This document shows, one piece after another, positions 56,889-64,000 of a stretch of 64,000 nucleotides of DNA (position 1 is the first letter of the stretch; each line of letters begins with the position of its first letter). Made by a program: the position numbers and the translations under genes. The notes under the pieces were generated by a model. The model had not been told where the DNA came from, ran no database searches, and saw nothing but the letters and a program-made list of their open reading frames with translations. The stretch covers positions 232,272 to 296,271 of the forward strand of contig JAEUWI010000001.1 in the NCBI GenBank assembly GCA_016791475.1. Direction: 5' to 3'. This DNA comes from Candidatus Hydrogenedentota bacterium. Lineage in GTDB: Bacteria; Hydrogenedentota; Hydrogenedentia; Hydrogenedentales; JAEUWI01.

Positions 56889-58262
56889 TTATTCTGTACC
56901 CGCCAATTTCACACATCGCGCCGCCAATGACTCCAACGATATACCACTGAGACCGTGCATCGCCAGCAGGGCCGCGCCAAGACTCGTGGGTTCGGGACAG
57001 TCCACCGCTCGGGCAGGAATACCCAGGATATCGGACTTGATCGCCATCCACACCTTGCTCCGCGCCGCACCGCCCACGCTGTGAATCTCGCTCGGGCGCG
57101 ACGGACCGCACAGTTGTTCGAGTTGATCGCTCAGGGAATTCGCCACGCCTTCGAAGATGGCGCGCACGGCCTCGCCGCGTGGCTCCATATTGGCCCAGGC
57201 GCGCACAAGTTCCAAAAGCGCCGGCGTATCCAGATTGCGGGGCAAAATGAGTCGTCCACTCGAAGCATTCGCCGCTTCTTCACCGAGCGCGTCAAACTCC
57301 ATCGGCTCGGGCAGGGCATTGCGAAAGGCTTCGAGCAGATTGGCGGAAACATCGCCAAAAATCATCTGGTAGTAGCGACCGGGCGAAGCGGAAGGTCCCC
57401 AGAACACGGGGCTCCCCACGACGGGCGCGAACTCATCCGCGCAACGCACCGTGGCCAGGACGGTGCCGGTGGTTTCGGAGATGTCGCCGCATTGCGTGTT
57501 GCCCGCGCCGATAGCCCCCGCAAACTGATCCAGACAGCCGACGACAAACCGGCAATCAGATGAAAGGTGAAATGCTTCGCTTGCAGCCGGCGTCACCCTA
57601 CCCAGATTGGTGCCCGCGCGGACGATGTCGCAGAGGCTGTCCCGCTCCAGGGCGATCAGGGCCAACGCATCGTCGCGCCATTCCAGCGTATGAATGTCGA
57701 TGAGTCCGGTCAGCCCCGCCGTACCCGCTTCAGTCACAAACTTGCCAGTAAAGCGCCACGTGAGATAGTCGCTGATGAGGAGAATACGATCTACGCGCTC
57801 CCATAGTTCGGCGGTTTCTTCCTGGTGCCAGTAGAGCTTGGCCAGCATGAACTCCGGCGAGAGTCCGGGAACGCCCGATCTCGCGTAGAAATCGGGCAGT
57901 GTTATGAAGGCGTCCAGTGGCGGATCGATGGCGGCTGCGCGGCGATCATTCCAGATAATGAAGGGGGTGAGGGCCTCTCCTGATGGTGCAAGCAGTACGA
58001 AGCTGTTTGTCTGGCTGGAAAAGGTGACCGCAGTGATGGCGGCGTAGTCCGCAGGCGCCGAGGCCCGGAGTTCGTCTGCGATCTGCTGGATGGCCGCATC
58101 AAAGGCTGCTACCGACACTTCACTGTGCATGCCGCGCGTGTTGGTGAAGGGCGTGGGGATGCGGACGAGGGCCTTGAGTTCCCCGTTGATGTCGAAAAGC
58201 GTGCCCTTGAAATTGGTTGTGCCAAGATCGAACACGAGAATGGTGCCGGAAGGATTCAACAT
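56889..58262 (-). CDS. FGGY-family carbohydrate kinase
   Basis: This 457-aa kinase phosphorylates a sugar or sugar alcohol with ATP. The N-terminal phosphate loop is VFDLGTTNFKGTLFD, followed by TFSSQTNSFVLL and WNDRRA typical of xylulokinase-like members; DYLTWRFTGKF and GCLDQFAGAIGAGN mark the middle; VHSVGGAARSKVW near the C-terminus is the ATP site (family pattern GGGA.S..W). It is slightly short for the family (480-520 aa). It lies second in the minus-strand operon after the ceramidase-like gene (34-bp gap). The sugar is unknown. Confidence 0.88.
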   Translation of the reverse strand: MLNPSGTILVFDLGTTNFKGTLFDINGELKALVRIPTPFTNTRGMHSEVSVAAFDAAIQQIADELRASAPADYAAITAVTFSSQTNSFVLLAPSGEALTPFIIWNDRRAAAIDPPLDAFITLPDFYARSGVPGLSPEFMLAKLYWHQEETAELWERVDRILLISDYLTWRFTGKFVTEAGTAGLTGLIDIHTLEWRDDALALIALERDSLCDIVRAGTNLGRVTPAASEAFHLSSDCRFVVGCLDQFAGAIGAGNTQCGDISETTGTVLATVRCADEFAPVVGSPVFWGPSASPGRYYQMIFGDVSANLLEAFRNALPEPMEFDALGEEAANASSGRLILPRNLDTPALLELVRAWANMEPRGEAVRAIFEGVANSLSDQLEQLCGPSRPSEIHSVGGAARSKVWMAIKSDILGIPARAVDCPEPTSLGAALLAMHGLSGISLESLAARCVKLAGTE

Positions 58263-58296
58263 GTCGCCCTGTAAGTTGGGTGAAGTACTGAAAACA

Positions 58297-59622
58297 TCAT
58301 ATTTCCAGCGCCGGCTCGCAGAGCAGTTCCGCCGCGAGGTCCATCAGAATGGTTGCACCGTCTGGACTCTTAAACAGGGCGTTCGACGCTTCGTAGCCGC
58401 CTTCGGCCAGGGCCTCTTCTGTTACCAGATAGCCCTGCAGTTCACCATTGGCCATGGTGATGGCATGGAGCTTCGGAAACTCCGCCTGCAAATCGAGGAC
58501 AAACTCCACAAAGACTTCACCGGGGAACGCCGCGATCCGCTGATCACCGAGGCGGAAGCATTGCACTTCGGCGGGTATGCACTTCGCCGCCGCCGCATCC
58601 ACCAGCCCACGGCGGACCGCCTGGGCCAGCGTTAAGGTCTCCTGGGCTCCAAAAAGATCCGTCTCCGCCGTGCGCGTCTCGGGGCTGCCCGGATTCGCCT
58701 GTTTCAATCGCTCGAATCGGGCGGTTGCCGTGTCCACCGCCGCCGCCGCTTCCGCCTCGCCGGGGAAGACTCGCAGGGGCAGCCTGTCGGACGTGGCACC
58801 GTGGCCCAGTGTCAATTCAGCGCTGAATTTCGGCGCGGCCATGGCCTCCAGCACGTTGTCGGCGAGGGCAAAGCCCAGGCGCTCCGCTTCGGCGAAGGTG
58901 TTCGCCTTCACCACATGGCGCGGGCTCTGGTTGCCGCAGGCGCCCGTGTGATAGATCACGGGAAGGCCCTGCCACGCTGCTTGAAGGCGTTGCCGCGTGA
59001 GGCCGGGAAAGTCGCCGCTGTACAGCGTAGAGTCTTCGTGCAGCACCGTAGGGTGCATGGATACAATCAACATGACACCGATGGGCGCCTGAGTCACCGC
59101 GTCGCGCACAAGCCACACGGGCACCTCGGGAATACTCGGTCCGGCGGGGTTGCGCCGGTTCCCGCCCACGCACGAACCATCGGCAATGGCAAACGCGATC
59201 TCCGCCGCCACGGCGGATTTCACCGCCGCCTCGCCCGCCGCCACAATGCCATCCTCCAGTTGCTGGAGAAAGGCCTCGTCCGGCGGCGGCACCGTGTGGT
59301 CGGCCGCGTTGCTCACGTAGGCCACCGTATCCGGCCCGGAGTGCGTGTGGGTCGCCGACAGGCAGATGGCGCTCGCGGGGATGCCCGTGGACGATGCGAG
59401 GCGGTTGCGCGCGCGGCCCGCAAGATCTTTGGGCACGAAAATGACATCGTTGCCAATGAAAAGTTGCTGCTCGCCGCCCGACTTGAGGTAGAGCGCGGAA
59501 CTGTAGAGGGGATCGTGGACGCCCGTGCTGTTGCGGGCCACGTGGGGGTAGCCGAAGAGGTGAAGGGACGTCGCGGGGGTGATATCCACCGCCGCCGCGC
59601 CGGCGAAGAGTTGGTTGTTCAA
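58297..59622 (-). CDS. Neutral/alkaline ceramidase-like hydrolase
   Basis: The TTG at 59622 (GAAAGG about 7 nt upstream) is the likely start, giving 441 aa; a TTG 30 bp earlier is also in frame. The protein has the N-terminal ceramidase signatures AAVDITP, LSATHTHSGPD (zinc ligands) and TGACGNQSPRHV. No signal peptide is seen and the C-terminal Ig-like domain of true ceramidases is absent, so in this bacterial branch it is probably a cytoplasmic amide or ester hydrolase of another substrate. It is the first gene of a five-gene unit and shares a promoter region with gntR. Confidence 0.82.
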   Translation of the reverse strand: MNNQLFAGAAAVDITPATSLHLFGYPHVARNSTGVHDPLYSSALYLKSGGEQQLFIGNDVIFVPKDLAGRARNRLASSTGIPASAICLSATHTHSGPDTVAYVSNAADHTVPPPDEAFLQQLEDGIVAAGEAAVKSAVAAEIAFAIADGSCVGGNRRNPAGPSIPEVPVWLVRDAVTQAPIGVMLIVSMHPTVLHEDSTLYSGDFPGLTRQRLQAAWQGLPVIYHTGACGNQSPRHVVKANTFAEAERLGFALADNVLEAMAAPKFSAELTLGHGATSDRLPLRVFPGEAEAAAAVDTATARFERLKQANPGSPETRTAETDLFGAQETLTLAQAVRRGLVDAAAAKCIPAEVQCFRLGDQRIAAFPGEVFVEFVLDLQAEFPKLHAITMANGELQGYLVTEEALAEGGYEASNALFKSPDGATILMDLAAELLCEPALEI

Positions 59623-59695
59623 AGGCGAACCTTTCCGTGGACTGAAACACAACGAAGCAACACGGCCGGGCTACACGGGCGCAACGGGCAACCGG

Positions 59696-59713
59696 CGGCT
59701 GGAATTCTAGCCG
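59696..59713. repeat. Small palindrome in the leader of the ceramidase operon
   Basis: CGGCT-N8-AGCCG, centred on GAATTC, forms an imperfect palindrome about 75-90 nt upstream of the start codon on the minus strand. The motif resembles the GCCGGC hairpin at 62983 in its GGCA/TGCC-like arms. It could be an operator or a relic repeat. Confidence 0.3.
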
Positions 59714-59775
59714 GGATGGCGGTCCGAAATACAGGTAGACGCGCTTCCCGCCCAATACAAGGGGCGTCATTCGAC

Positions 59776-59825
59776 TTGATAATGTTGTTATAACCAATTA
59801 TACTTTTCCCATACCTGTGTTGCAA
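59776..59825. promoter_or_regulatory. Face-to-face overlapping promoters with shared operator
   Basis: Plus strand: TTGATA (59776-59781), 17 nt, TATACT (59799-59804), driving gntR. Minus strand: TTGCAA (59825-59820), 17 nt, TATAAT (59802-59797), driving the ceramidase operon. The -10 boxes overlap. The palindrome GTTATAAC (59787-59794) lies in the spacer of the first and at the RNA start of the second, so one bound repressor would block both. The adjacent GntR protein is the obvious candidate. Confidence 0.65.
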
Positions 59826-59862
59826 TCGATTCTCGACCGGCCCCAGGAAGCCCCGCCCAACC

Positions 59863-60606
59863 ATGCAAGCCACCGCCTACAACCGCGTCGCCGCCACCCT
59901 CCGTGACCAGATCCTTTCGGGCACCTGGCAAGGCAGCAACCAGTTGCCGACGGAGCGGGAACTCTGCGAGCGGTTTCAAACATCGCGCATCACCATTCGC
60001 CGGGCCCTACAGATTCTGGAGGATGAGCAACTGGTGGAACGCCATCAGGGCGTGGGCACCTTTATCAAGTCCAATCCGGAACGCAAGATACCCCTGCTGA
60101 CGACAGACTACTTCGGCAGCATCCAGACCCATGCGCCCGATCTCAGTCGCCGCCTGGAATATCTCCGCACGGCCGCGGCGAACGAAGCGACCGCGAAAGC
60201 CCTGCAACTCGCCCCCGGCGAGTCGGTGCTGGAAGGGGTGCGCGTGGATCGTCTCCGCGAGGAGCCCATCGCCACGGACCAGGTGTTCATCGTGCAGCGC
60301 TTCGCCGACCGCCTGGACATCGCCCATTTCGAGGAAATGGACTTTCTTGCCCTCTGGGCCCGGCGGCAACGGATCGCGCTGGACTATTGCACCCAGTCCA
60401 TTGAAGCAACCCGCGCCCTGAAGCCCATTGCCACCCTGCTCAACATCAAGACGAACGATATCGTGCTCAAAGAGACCAATGTGGTAACTGTTTCCGGCGG
60501 CATACCCGCGGGACTCTTTATCACCCATTATCGCCACGACGTATTTCGCTTCGAGAGCACCATTGACCTCAAATCGCGCGGCACCCTGGGGAAATCCCAT
60601 GGCTGA
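59863..60606 (+). CDS. GntR-family transcriptional regulator (HutC/UTRA type)
   Basis: This 247-aa regulator has an N-terminal winged helix (residues about 1-70: YNRVAATLRDQILSGTW, QLPTERELCERFQTSRITIRRAL, GVGTFI) and a UTRA effector domain (about 90-235). The downstream genes nagA and nagB, and the architecture, suggest an amino-sugar phosphate effector as in NagR/DasR. It overlaps nagA by 8 bp and probably controls both directions through the GTTATAAC site. Confidence 0.92.
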   Translation: MQATAYNRVAATLRDQILSGTWQGSNQLPTERELCERFQTSRITIRRALQILEDEQLVERHQGVGTFIKSNPERKIPLLTTDYFGSIQTHAPDLSRRLEYLRTAAANEATAKALQLAPGESVLEGVRVDRLREEPIATDQVFIVQRFADRLDIAHFEEMDFLALWARRQRIALDYCTQSIEATRALKPIATLLNIKTNDIVLKETNVVTVSGGIPAGLFITHYRHDVFRFESTIDLKSRGTLGKSHG

Positions 60607-61777
60607 GTTGTTTATTGAGAACGCGCGCGTGATCGCGCCCGGCGAGGGTGTCTTAGAGGGCTCGATCCATGTGAGAAATGGGGTCATCAAAGCGCTTGGT
60701 CCCGACCTTGTATTGGGCGGCGGCAAGATCGAATGCATCAACGCGCGGGGCAAACGTGTCACGCCCGGCCTGATCGATGTCCACACCCACGGCATGCACC
60801 ACTACAATTATGATCGCGGCGCCGAGGAATTGCGCGCCGCCGCCGCCCTCCTGCCGCGCTATGGCGTCACCACGGTCATCCCGACCCTCGTACCGAAAAT
60901 GACGGACGAGATGTGGGCGGTGTTGCCCGAACTTGCGGCGGCCATTCCGAGTATCACCGACGTGTCCATTCCCGGCCTGCACCTGGAGGGGCCCTTCGTC
61001 GCCATTGCCGGGGCCGCCTGCGCCACGCTGGACGGCGATCTTGAGTTGCTGGAGCGCCTGCTCAAGGCCTGCTCGGGCCGCGTGAGTGTCATGTCCATCG
61101 CGCCGGAAAAGGCGAATATCATTCCCGTAATTGAGCGCCTCCGTGCTGCGGGTATCGCGCCTTTCATCACCCACACCCGCGCGAGCGCCGAGCAGACCTG
61201 GGCCGCCATCGAAGCGGGCGCGCGCCATGCCACCCACTTTTATGATGTGTTTCCCGTGCCCGAAGAGACCGATCCCGGCGTGCGGCCCGTGGGCGCGGTG
61301 GAGGCCATTCTCGTCCACCCCGAGGCCACCTGCGATTTTATCTGCGACGGAATCCATGTTCACCCGATGGCCGTGCGCGCGGCCATCGCGGCAAAAGGTG
61401 TTGAGGGCGTTTCGCTCATTACGGACGCCTCCTTCGGGGCGGGCCTGGGCCCCGGTGTCTATGACACCCCTTGGGGATACAACGTTGAAGCGAAGCCGGG
61501 GAACGCGCCGCGCATCGCGGATCCTGAGCATCCTTTCTTCGGCGCTCTCGCGGGCAGCGCCCTCACCATGAATCAGGGTATGGCAAACCTGCTGAAATGG
61601 ATCGACAAGCCCGAAGCGGAGGTGTGGGCGATGGGCACGAGCAGCCCCGCGCGGGTCCTGGACCTTACGGATCGCGGAAAACTGGAGCCCGGCATGCGCG
61701 CCGATCTGGTACTGTGGAACGATGATGAAGCACTAACCCCCGCCGCCGTTTGGGTCGGGGGGAAGAAAGTATTTTGA
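60599..61777 (+). CDS. nagA: N-acetylglucosamine-6-phosphate deacetylase
   Basis: This 392-aa amidohydrolase removes acetate from GlcNAc-6-phosphate. It has PGLIDVHTHG (metal HxH), GLHLEGPFV (metal Glu), HATHFYDVF and CDGIHVHP, and the catalytic Asp in SLITDASF. The usual GHSNA loop is replaced by THTRAS, a divergence near the active site, so a related N-acetyl-sugar phosphate is possible. The ATG overlaps the gntR end by 8 bp. A repeat element, not a gene, follows before nagB. Confidence 0.9.
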   Translation: MAELFIENARVIAPGEGVLEGSIHVRNGVIKALGPDLVLGGGKIECINARGKRVTPGLIDVHTHGMHHYNYDRGAEELRAAAALLPRYGVTTVIPTLVPKMTDEMWAVLPELAAAIPSITDVSIPGLHLEGPFVAIAGAACATLDGDLELLERLLKACSGRVSVMSIAPEKANIIPVIERLRAAGIAPFITHTRASAEQTWAAIEAGARHATHFYDVFPVPEETDPGVRPVGAVEAILVHPEATCDFICDGIHVHPMAVRAAIAAKGVEGVSLITDASFGAGLGPGVYDTPWGYNVEAKPGNAPRIADPEHPFFGALAGSALTMNQGMANLLKWIDKPEAEVWAMGTSSPARVLDLTDRGKLEPGMRADLVLWNDDEALTPAAVWVGGKKVF

Positions 61778-61798
61778 CCACGAATGTAGAAAGTATTC

Positions 61799-61999
61799 AC
61801 CACGAAGCACACGAAGAGCACGAAGGGAAAAGAGAAGAAGAAGTGAACCAGGGAGAATGTAGTGGGAACGCAGCGAAGTTTTTGTTGAATGTATGCCATT
61901 CAGCAAAGAGAAGCTCGACTCTAAATCGAACAGTGCTGCGTGAATTCCTGTCTCTTTTCTCCTTTCCTTCACCTTCGTGTGCTTCGTGTCCTTCGTGGT
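61799..61999. repeat. 201-bp inverted-repeat element with 9-nt units (CACGAAG type)
   Basis: The left arm (from 61799) and right arm (to 61999) are inverted. Their outer 28 nt, ACCACGAAG then xACACGAAG then xxCACGAAGG, differ at only three positions, and the inner parts share GGAAAAGAGA or GGAGAAAAGAGA. The centre of about 110 bp has no gene. It sits inside an apparent operon between nagA and nagB, 21 bp after nagA. It has the same design as the CACGGAG element at 53033-53162. Confidence 0.8.
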
Positions 62000-62038
62000 A
62001 ATAATCATTTTTTGTCTCAGAACAGGAGAGGGACTTCC

Positions 62039-62971
62039 ATGTCCACATTTGAGTTCAGCCCGGCCGAGTGCGTGCCCTTCCGCGACAAGGACGCCGTTGC
62101 GCGGGTGCGCGCCATCACGCGCGAAAACATCACGAAGCATCCGAATCCCGAGCTGAAGATCGAGGTCATTCCCGATGCAGAATTGCAGTTGAAGTGGCTG
62201 CTGCACATCTACGCCCAGATCAAGCAGGCGCGCGATGAGAACCGCACCTGTGTGCTGATCACGCCCCAGCCCTGGCCGGGCTACAAGTGGGTGGCGGAGA
62301 TGATCAACATCAACCGCCTCGATTGCAGCCACCTCCACACCTTCAACATGGACGAATACGCGAACGAGCACGGCCAGACGCCGCCCGCCACGTGGGAATA
62401 TGGCTTCATGTACTCCATGATGACCCATTTCTACGCGAACATCGACCCCGCATTGCGTCCGCCCATCGAGCAGATCAAGGGACCGACCTCGGAAAACATC
62501 AATGATTACGGCAAGATGATCGCCGACATGGGCGGCGCGGATTATTGCTACAGCGGCCCCGGCTGGACGGGCCACCTCGCTTTCGTGGAACCCGACTGCC
62601 CCGAGTTCGAAGCGCCCCTGGAGGAGTGGAAGCAGATGGGCCCACGCATCTGCACCCTGAGTCCATTCACCATCGCGCAGAACTCGCTCCACGGAAGCTT
62701 CGGCCTCAGCGGCGACCTCACCGCCGTGCCGCCGAAGGCCGCGACCATCGGGCCCGCAGAGGTTATCGGTGCGAAAAACCGCATCGACCTCCACGGCATC
62801 ACGGTGGACGGTTCCCAGGCCTCGTGGCAGCGAACCATGTCGCGGCTCTGCCTTCATGGTCCGGTCACGCCGAAGTTGCCCACATCCATCCACCAATTGC
62901 TCCGTACGGACGTGTGGATGACCGAGAGCATCGCCGAAGATATCCGTCCCCGCTGGGACAAAGGGTATTGA
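62039..62971 (+). CDS. nagB: Glucosamine-6-phosphate deaminase-like protein
   Basis: This 310-aa protein has the NagB/RpiA/6-phosphogluconolactonase fold. HTFNMDEYAN holds the catalytic Asp/Glu pair, and YSGPGWTGHLAFVEP matches the GxGxDGHIAFNEP phosphate/sugar loop. It is longer than typical NagB (about 265 aa) at the N-terminus and lacks the usual TVGVxT segment, so it may act on another amino-sugar phosphate. GGAG precedes the ATG. It follows nagA and precedes an aminotransferase gene. Confidence 0.82.
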   Translation: MSTFEFSPAECVPFRDKDAVARVRAITRENITKHPNPELKIEVIPDAELQLKWLLHIYAQIKQARDENRTCVLITPQPWPGYKWVAEMININRLDCSHLHTFNMDEYANEHGQTPPATWEYGFMYSMMTHFYANIDPALRPPIEQIKGPTSENINDYGKMIADMGGADYCYSGPGWTGHLAFVEPDCPEFEAPLEEWKQMGPRICTLSPFTIAQNSLHGSFGLSGDLTAVPPKAATIGPAEVIGAKNRIDLHGITVDGSQASWQRTMSRLCLHGPVTPKLPTSIHQLLRTDVWMTESIAEDIRPRWDKGY

Positions 62972-62982
62972 TAGTTGGGAGC

Positions 62983-63020
62983 GCCGGCATCCTTGCCGGC
63001 ACGTGTAACGAGGTTACACG
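62983..63020. repeat. Two tandem hairpins between nagB and the aminotransferase gene
   Basis: GCCGGCA-TCCT-TGCCGGC (62983-63000) and CGTGTAAC-GAG-GTTACACG (63002-63020) are perfect stems of 7 and 8 bp, only 12 bp after the nagB stop and before the next gene. No T run follows, so they are probably repeat or RNA-stability elements rather than terminators. Confidence 0.55.
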
Positions 63021-63047
63021 AATACGCAGGTACTAAAAGGAATTCTC

Positions 63048-64000
63048 ATGACAACGAAAACATCTTCCCTCGACTGGGCGAACGCCCGTTGCGCCGATCT
63101 TCCCAATATGGTGGTTTCCGCGCCGGGCCCCATCTCGCAGGATTTTCACGACCGTTGCTGCACCTATTTCAAAGGCCTCAGTGGTCAGGTGAAGCTCTTT
63201 CCCGTGACCTTTGAATCCGGCGAAGGCTGCATGCTGCGCGATGTGGACGGCAACGAGTACATCGACTTTTCCTCGGGTATCTACGTCACGACCCTGGGCC
63301 ACTGCCACCCGAAGATCAGCGAGGCCATCGCGAAATACGCCTTCAAGCTGATGAACGCCCACGACTTCACCACGCCCATCAAGACCATGCTCGTAGAGAA
63401 GCTCGCGGAGATCCTCCCCGGCGATCTGAACGGCTTCCAGTTCTACGACTCCGGCACAACCGCCGTAGAAGCGGGCATCCGCGTGCTTCGCGCCGTGACG
63501 AAGAAAAACGAGACCCTCTCCTGCTTCTACGACTACCACGGCAAGACCTACGGCGCCGTGTCCCACGGTCACATTCGCTCCCACGTGTACGGCGCCGTGC
63601 GCGCGCCCGGCGTACACATGCTGCCCCGCCCGGACCTCTACCGCCCCATGTGGACGAAGGCCGACGGCTCCATCGACACCGATGCCTACATCAGCTTCTA
63701 TCGCGAATACATCGACAAGGGCACAGTCCACGACGTGGCCGGCTGGGTGCTCGAGCCCATCCAGGGCTGGGGGGGCACCATCATGCCGCCCGACGATTTC
63801 TTCCCCAAGCTGCGCAAGCTCTGCGACGAACTCGGTATCCTCCTCATGGCCGACGAAGTGTTAACAAGCTGGGGCCGCACCGGCAAGTGGCTCTGCATGG
63901 AGCACTACGACACCGTGCCCGATATCGTCACCATCGGCAAGGGCTTCGGCAACGGCTTCCCCGTCACCTGCGTGGCCGTGCGCGAGCCCTATAAAGAAGC
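63048..64000 (+). CDS. Class III aminotransferase (3' end beyond window)
   Basis: The frame is open from the ATG at 63048 (AAGGAA upstream) to the window edge, about 317 codons. It has the PLP-fold landmarks: GCMLRDVDGNEYIDF, LGHCHPKI, the phosphate-binding SGTTAVEAGIR, YHGKTYG, PIQGWGG and the PLP Asp in LLMADEV; the IGKGFGNGFP stretch carries the Schiff-base lysine. Relatives use 4-aminobutyrate, acetylornithine, amino-alcohols or amino-sugar-derived ketones. The context after nagA/nagB suggests amino-sugar or amine catabolism; substrate unknown. Confidence 0.92.
   Translation, partial: MTTKTSSLDWANARCADLPNMVVSAPGPISQDFHDRCCTYFKGLSGQVKLFPVTFESGEGCMLRDVDGNEYIDFSSGIYVTTLGHCHPKISEAIAKYAFKLMNAHDFTTPIKTMLVEKLAEILPGDLNGFQFYDSGTTAVEAGIRVLRAVTKKNETLSCFYDYHGKTYGAVSHGHIRSHVYGAVRAPGVHMLPRPDLYRPMWTKADGSIDTDAYISFYREYIDKGTVHDVAGWVLEPIQGWGGTIMPPDDFFPKLRKLCDELGILLMADEVLTSWGRTGKWLCMEHYDTVPDIVTIGKGFGNGFPVTCVAVREPYKE

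Noticed and set aside
61799..61999. CRISPR-like array because of repeated CACGAAG units
   Set aside because: Units are 9 nt with no spacers and are arranged as inverted arms; no cas genes are nearby.
61940..62038. Upstream extension of nagB into the repeat element
   Set aside because: The added residues translate the repeat arm (Leu-Arg-Val repeats); the ATG at 62039 has its own GGAG site.

Overview
The window is 64 kb of GC-rich bacterial chromosome (about 60% GC by eye) with a free-living, heterotrophic, Gram-negative gene set. It encodes a complete 13-polypeptide complex I, an ammonium transporter with its PII protein, sigma-54 and ECF regulation, Ser/Thr kinases, and many secreted polysaccharide-related proteins. 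These include a LamG protein, a PL10 pectate lyase, a Gfo/Idh/MocA oxidoreductase, a Tat-exported sugar isomerase-like TIM barrel and a ceramidase-like hydrolase. This mix is typical of the Planctomycetes/Verrucomicrobia-like environmental phyla and of Candidatus Hydrogenedentota. That placement is inference from gene content; no 16S or ribosomal gene is present.

Layout. 1-10854: secreted and polysaccharide genes (partial LamG protein, large beta-propeller protein, oxidoreductase, PL10 lyase, atypical Nramp-like transporter, secreted beta-rich protein). 11164-18582: a two-module NRPS (C-A-T-C-A-T-TE). 18705-25297: a possible signalling locus with an FHA-GAF sigma-54 activator, a PKD-domain protein behind a near-consensus sigma-54 promoter, and a protein with two Ser/Thr kinase domains plus TPRs. 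25717-40254: the nuoA-N operon (nuoC and nuoD fused) ending in a strong terminator. 40350-45515: PEP carboxylase, tRNA-Val(UAC) and the amtB-glnK pair, which has its own sigma-54 promoter candidate. 46064-47298: a compact restriction-modification pair. 47308-50282: an HD-GYP response regulator and argH. 50452-54825: ECF sigma/anti-sigma pair, Tat TIM barrel, nuclease/phosphatase-fold protein and LolA-like protein. 54871-59622: a minus-strand run of ceramidase-like hydrolase, FGGY kinase, two paralogous small Cys proteins and an amidohydrolase. 59863-64000: GntR regulator, nagA, nagB-like deaminase and a class III aminotransferase that runs off the edge.

The two halves of 54871-64000 diverge from a 240-bp gap. 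There two face-to-face sigma-70 promoters overlap at their -10 boxes and share a GTTATAAC palindrome, a likely GntR switch for both directions. The intergenic regions also hold inverted-repeat elements built of 9-nt units (CACGAAGNN or CACGGAGNN) and a related GTCNTATAR array. These look like members of a genome-wide non-coding repeat family.

The best leads are the FHA/sigma-54/dual-kinase locus, the ceramidase-kinase-Cys-protein-amidohydrolase operon under the shared switch, the 9-nt repeat elements, and the NRPS whose second adenylation domain has lost the hinge aspartate.
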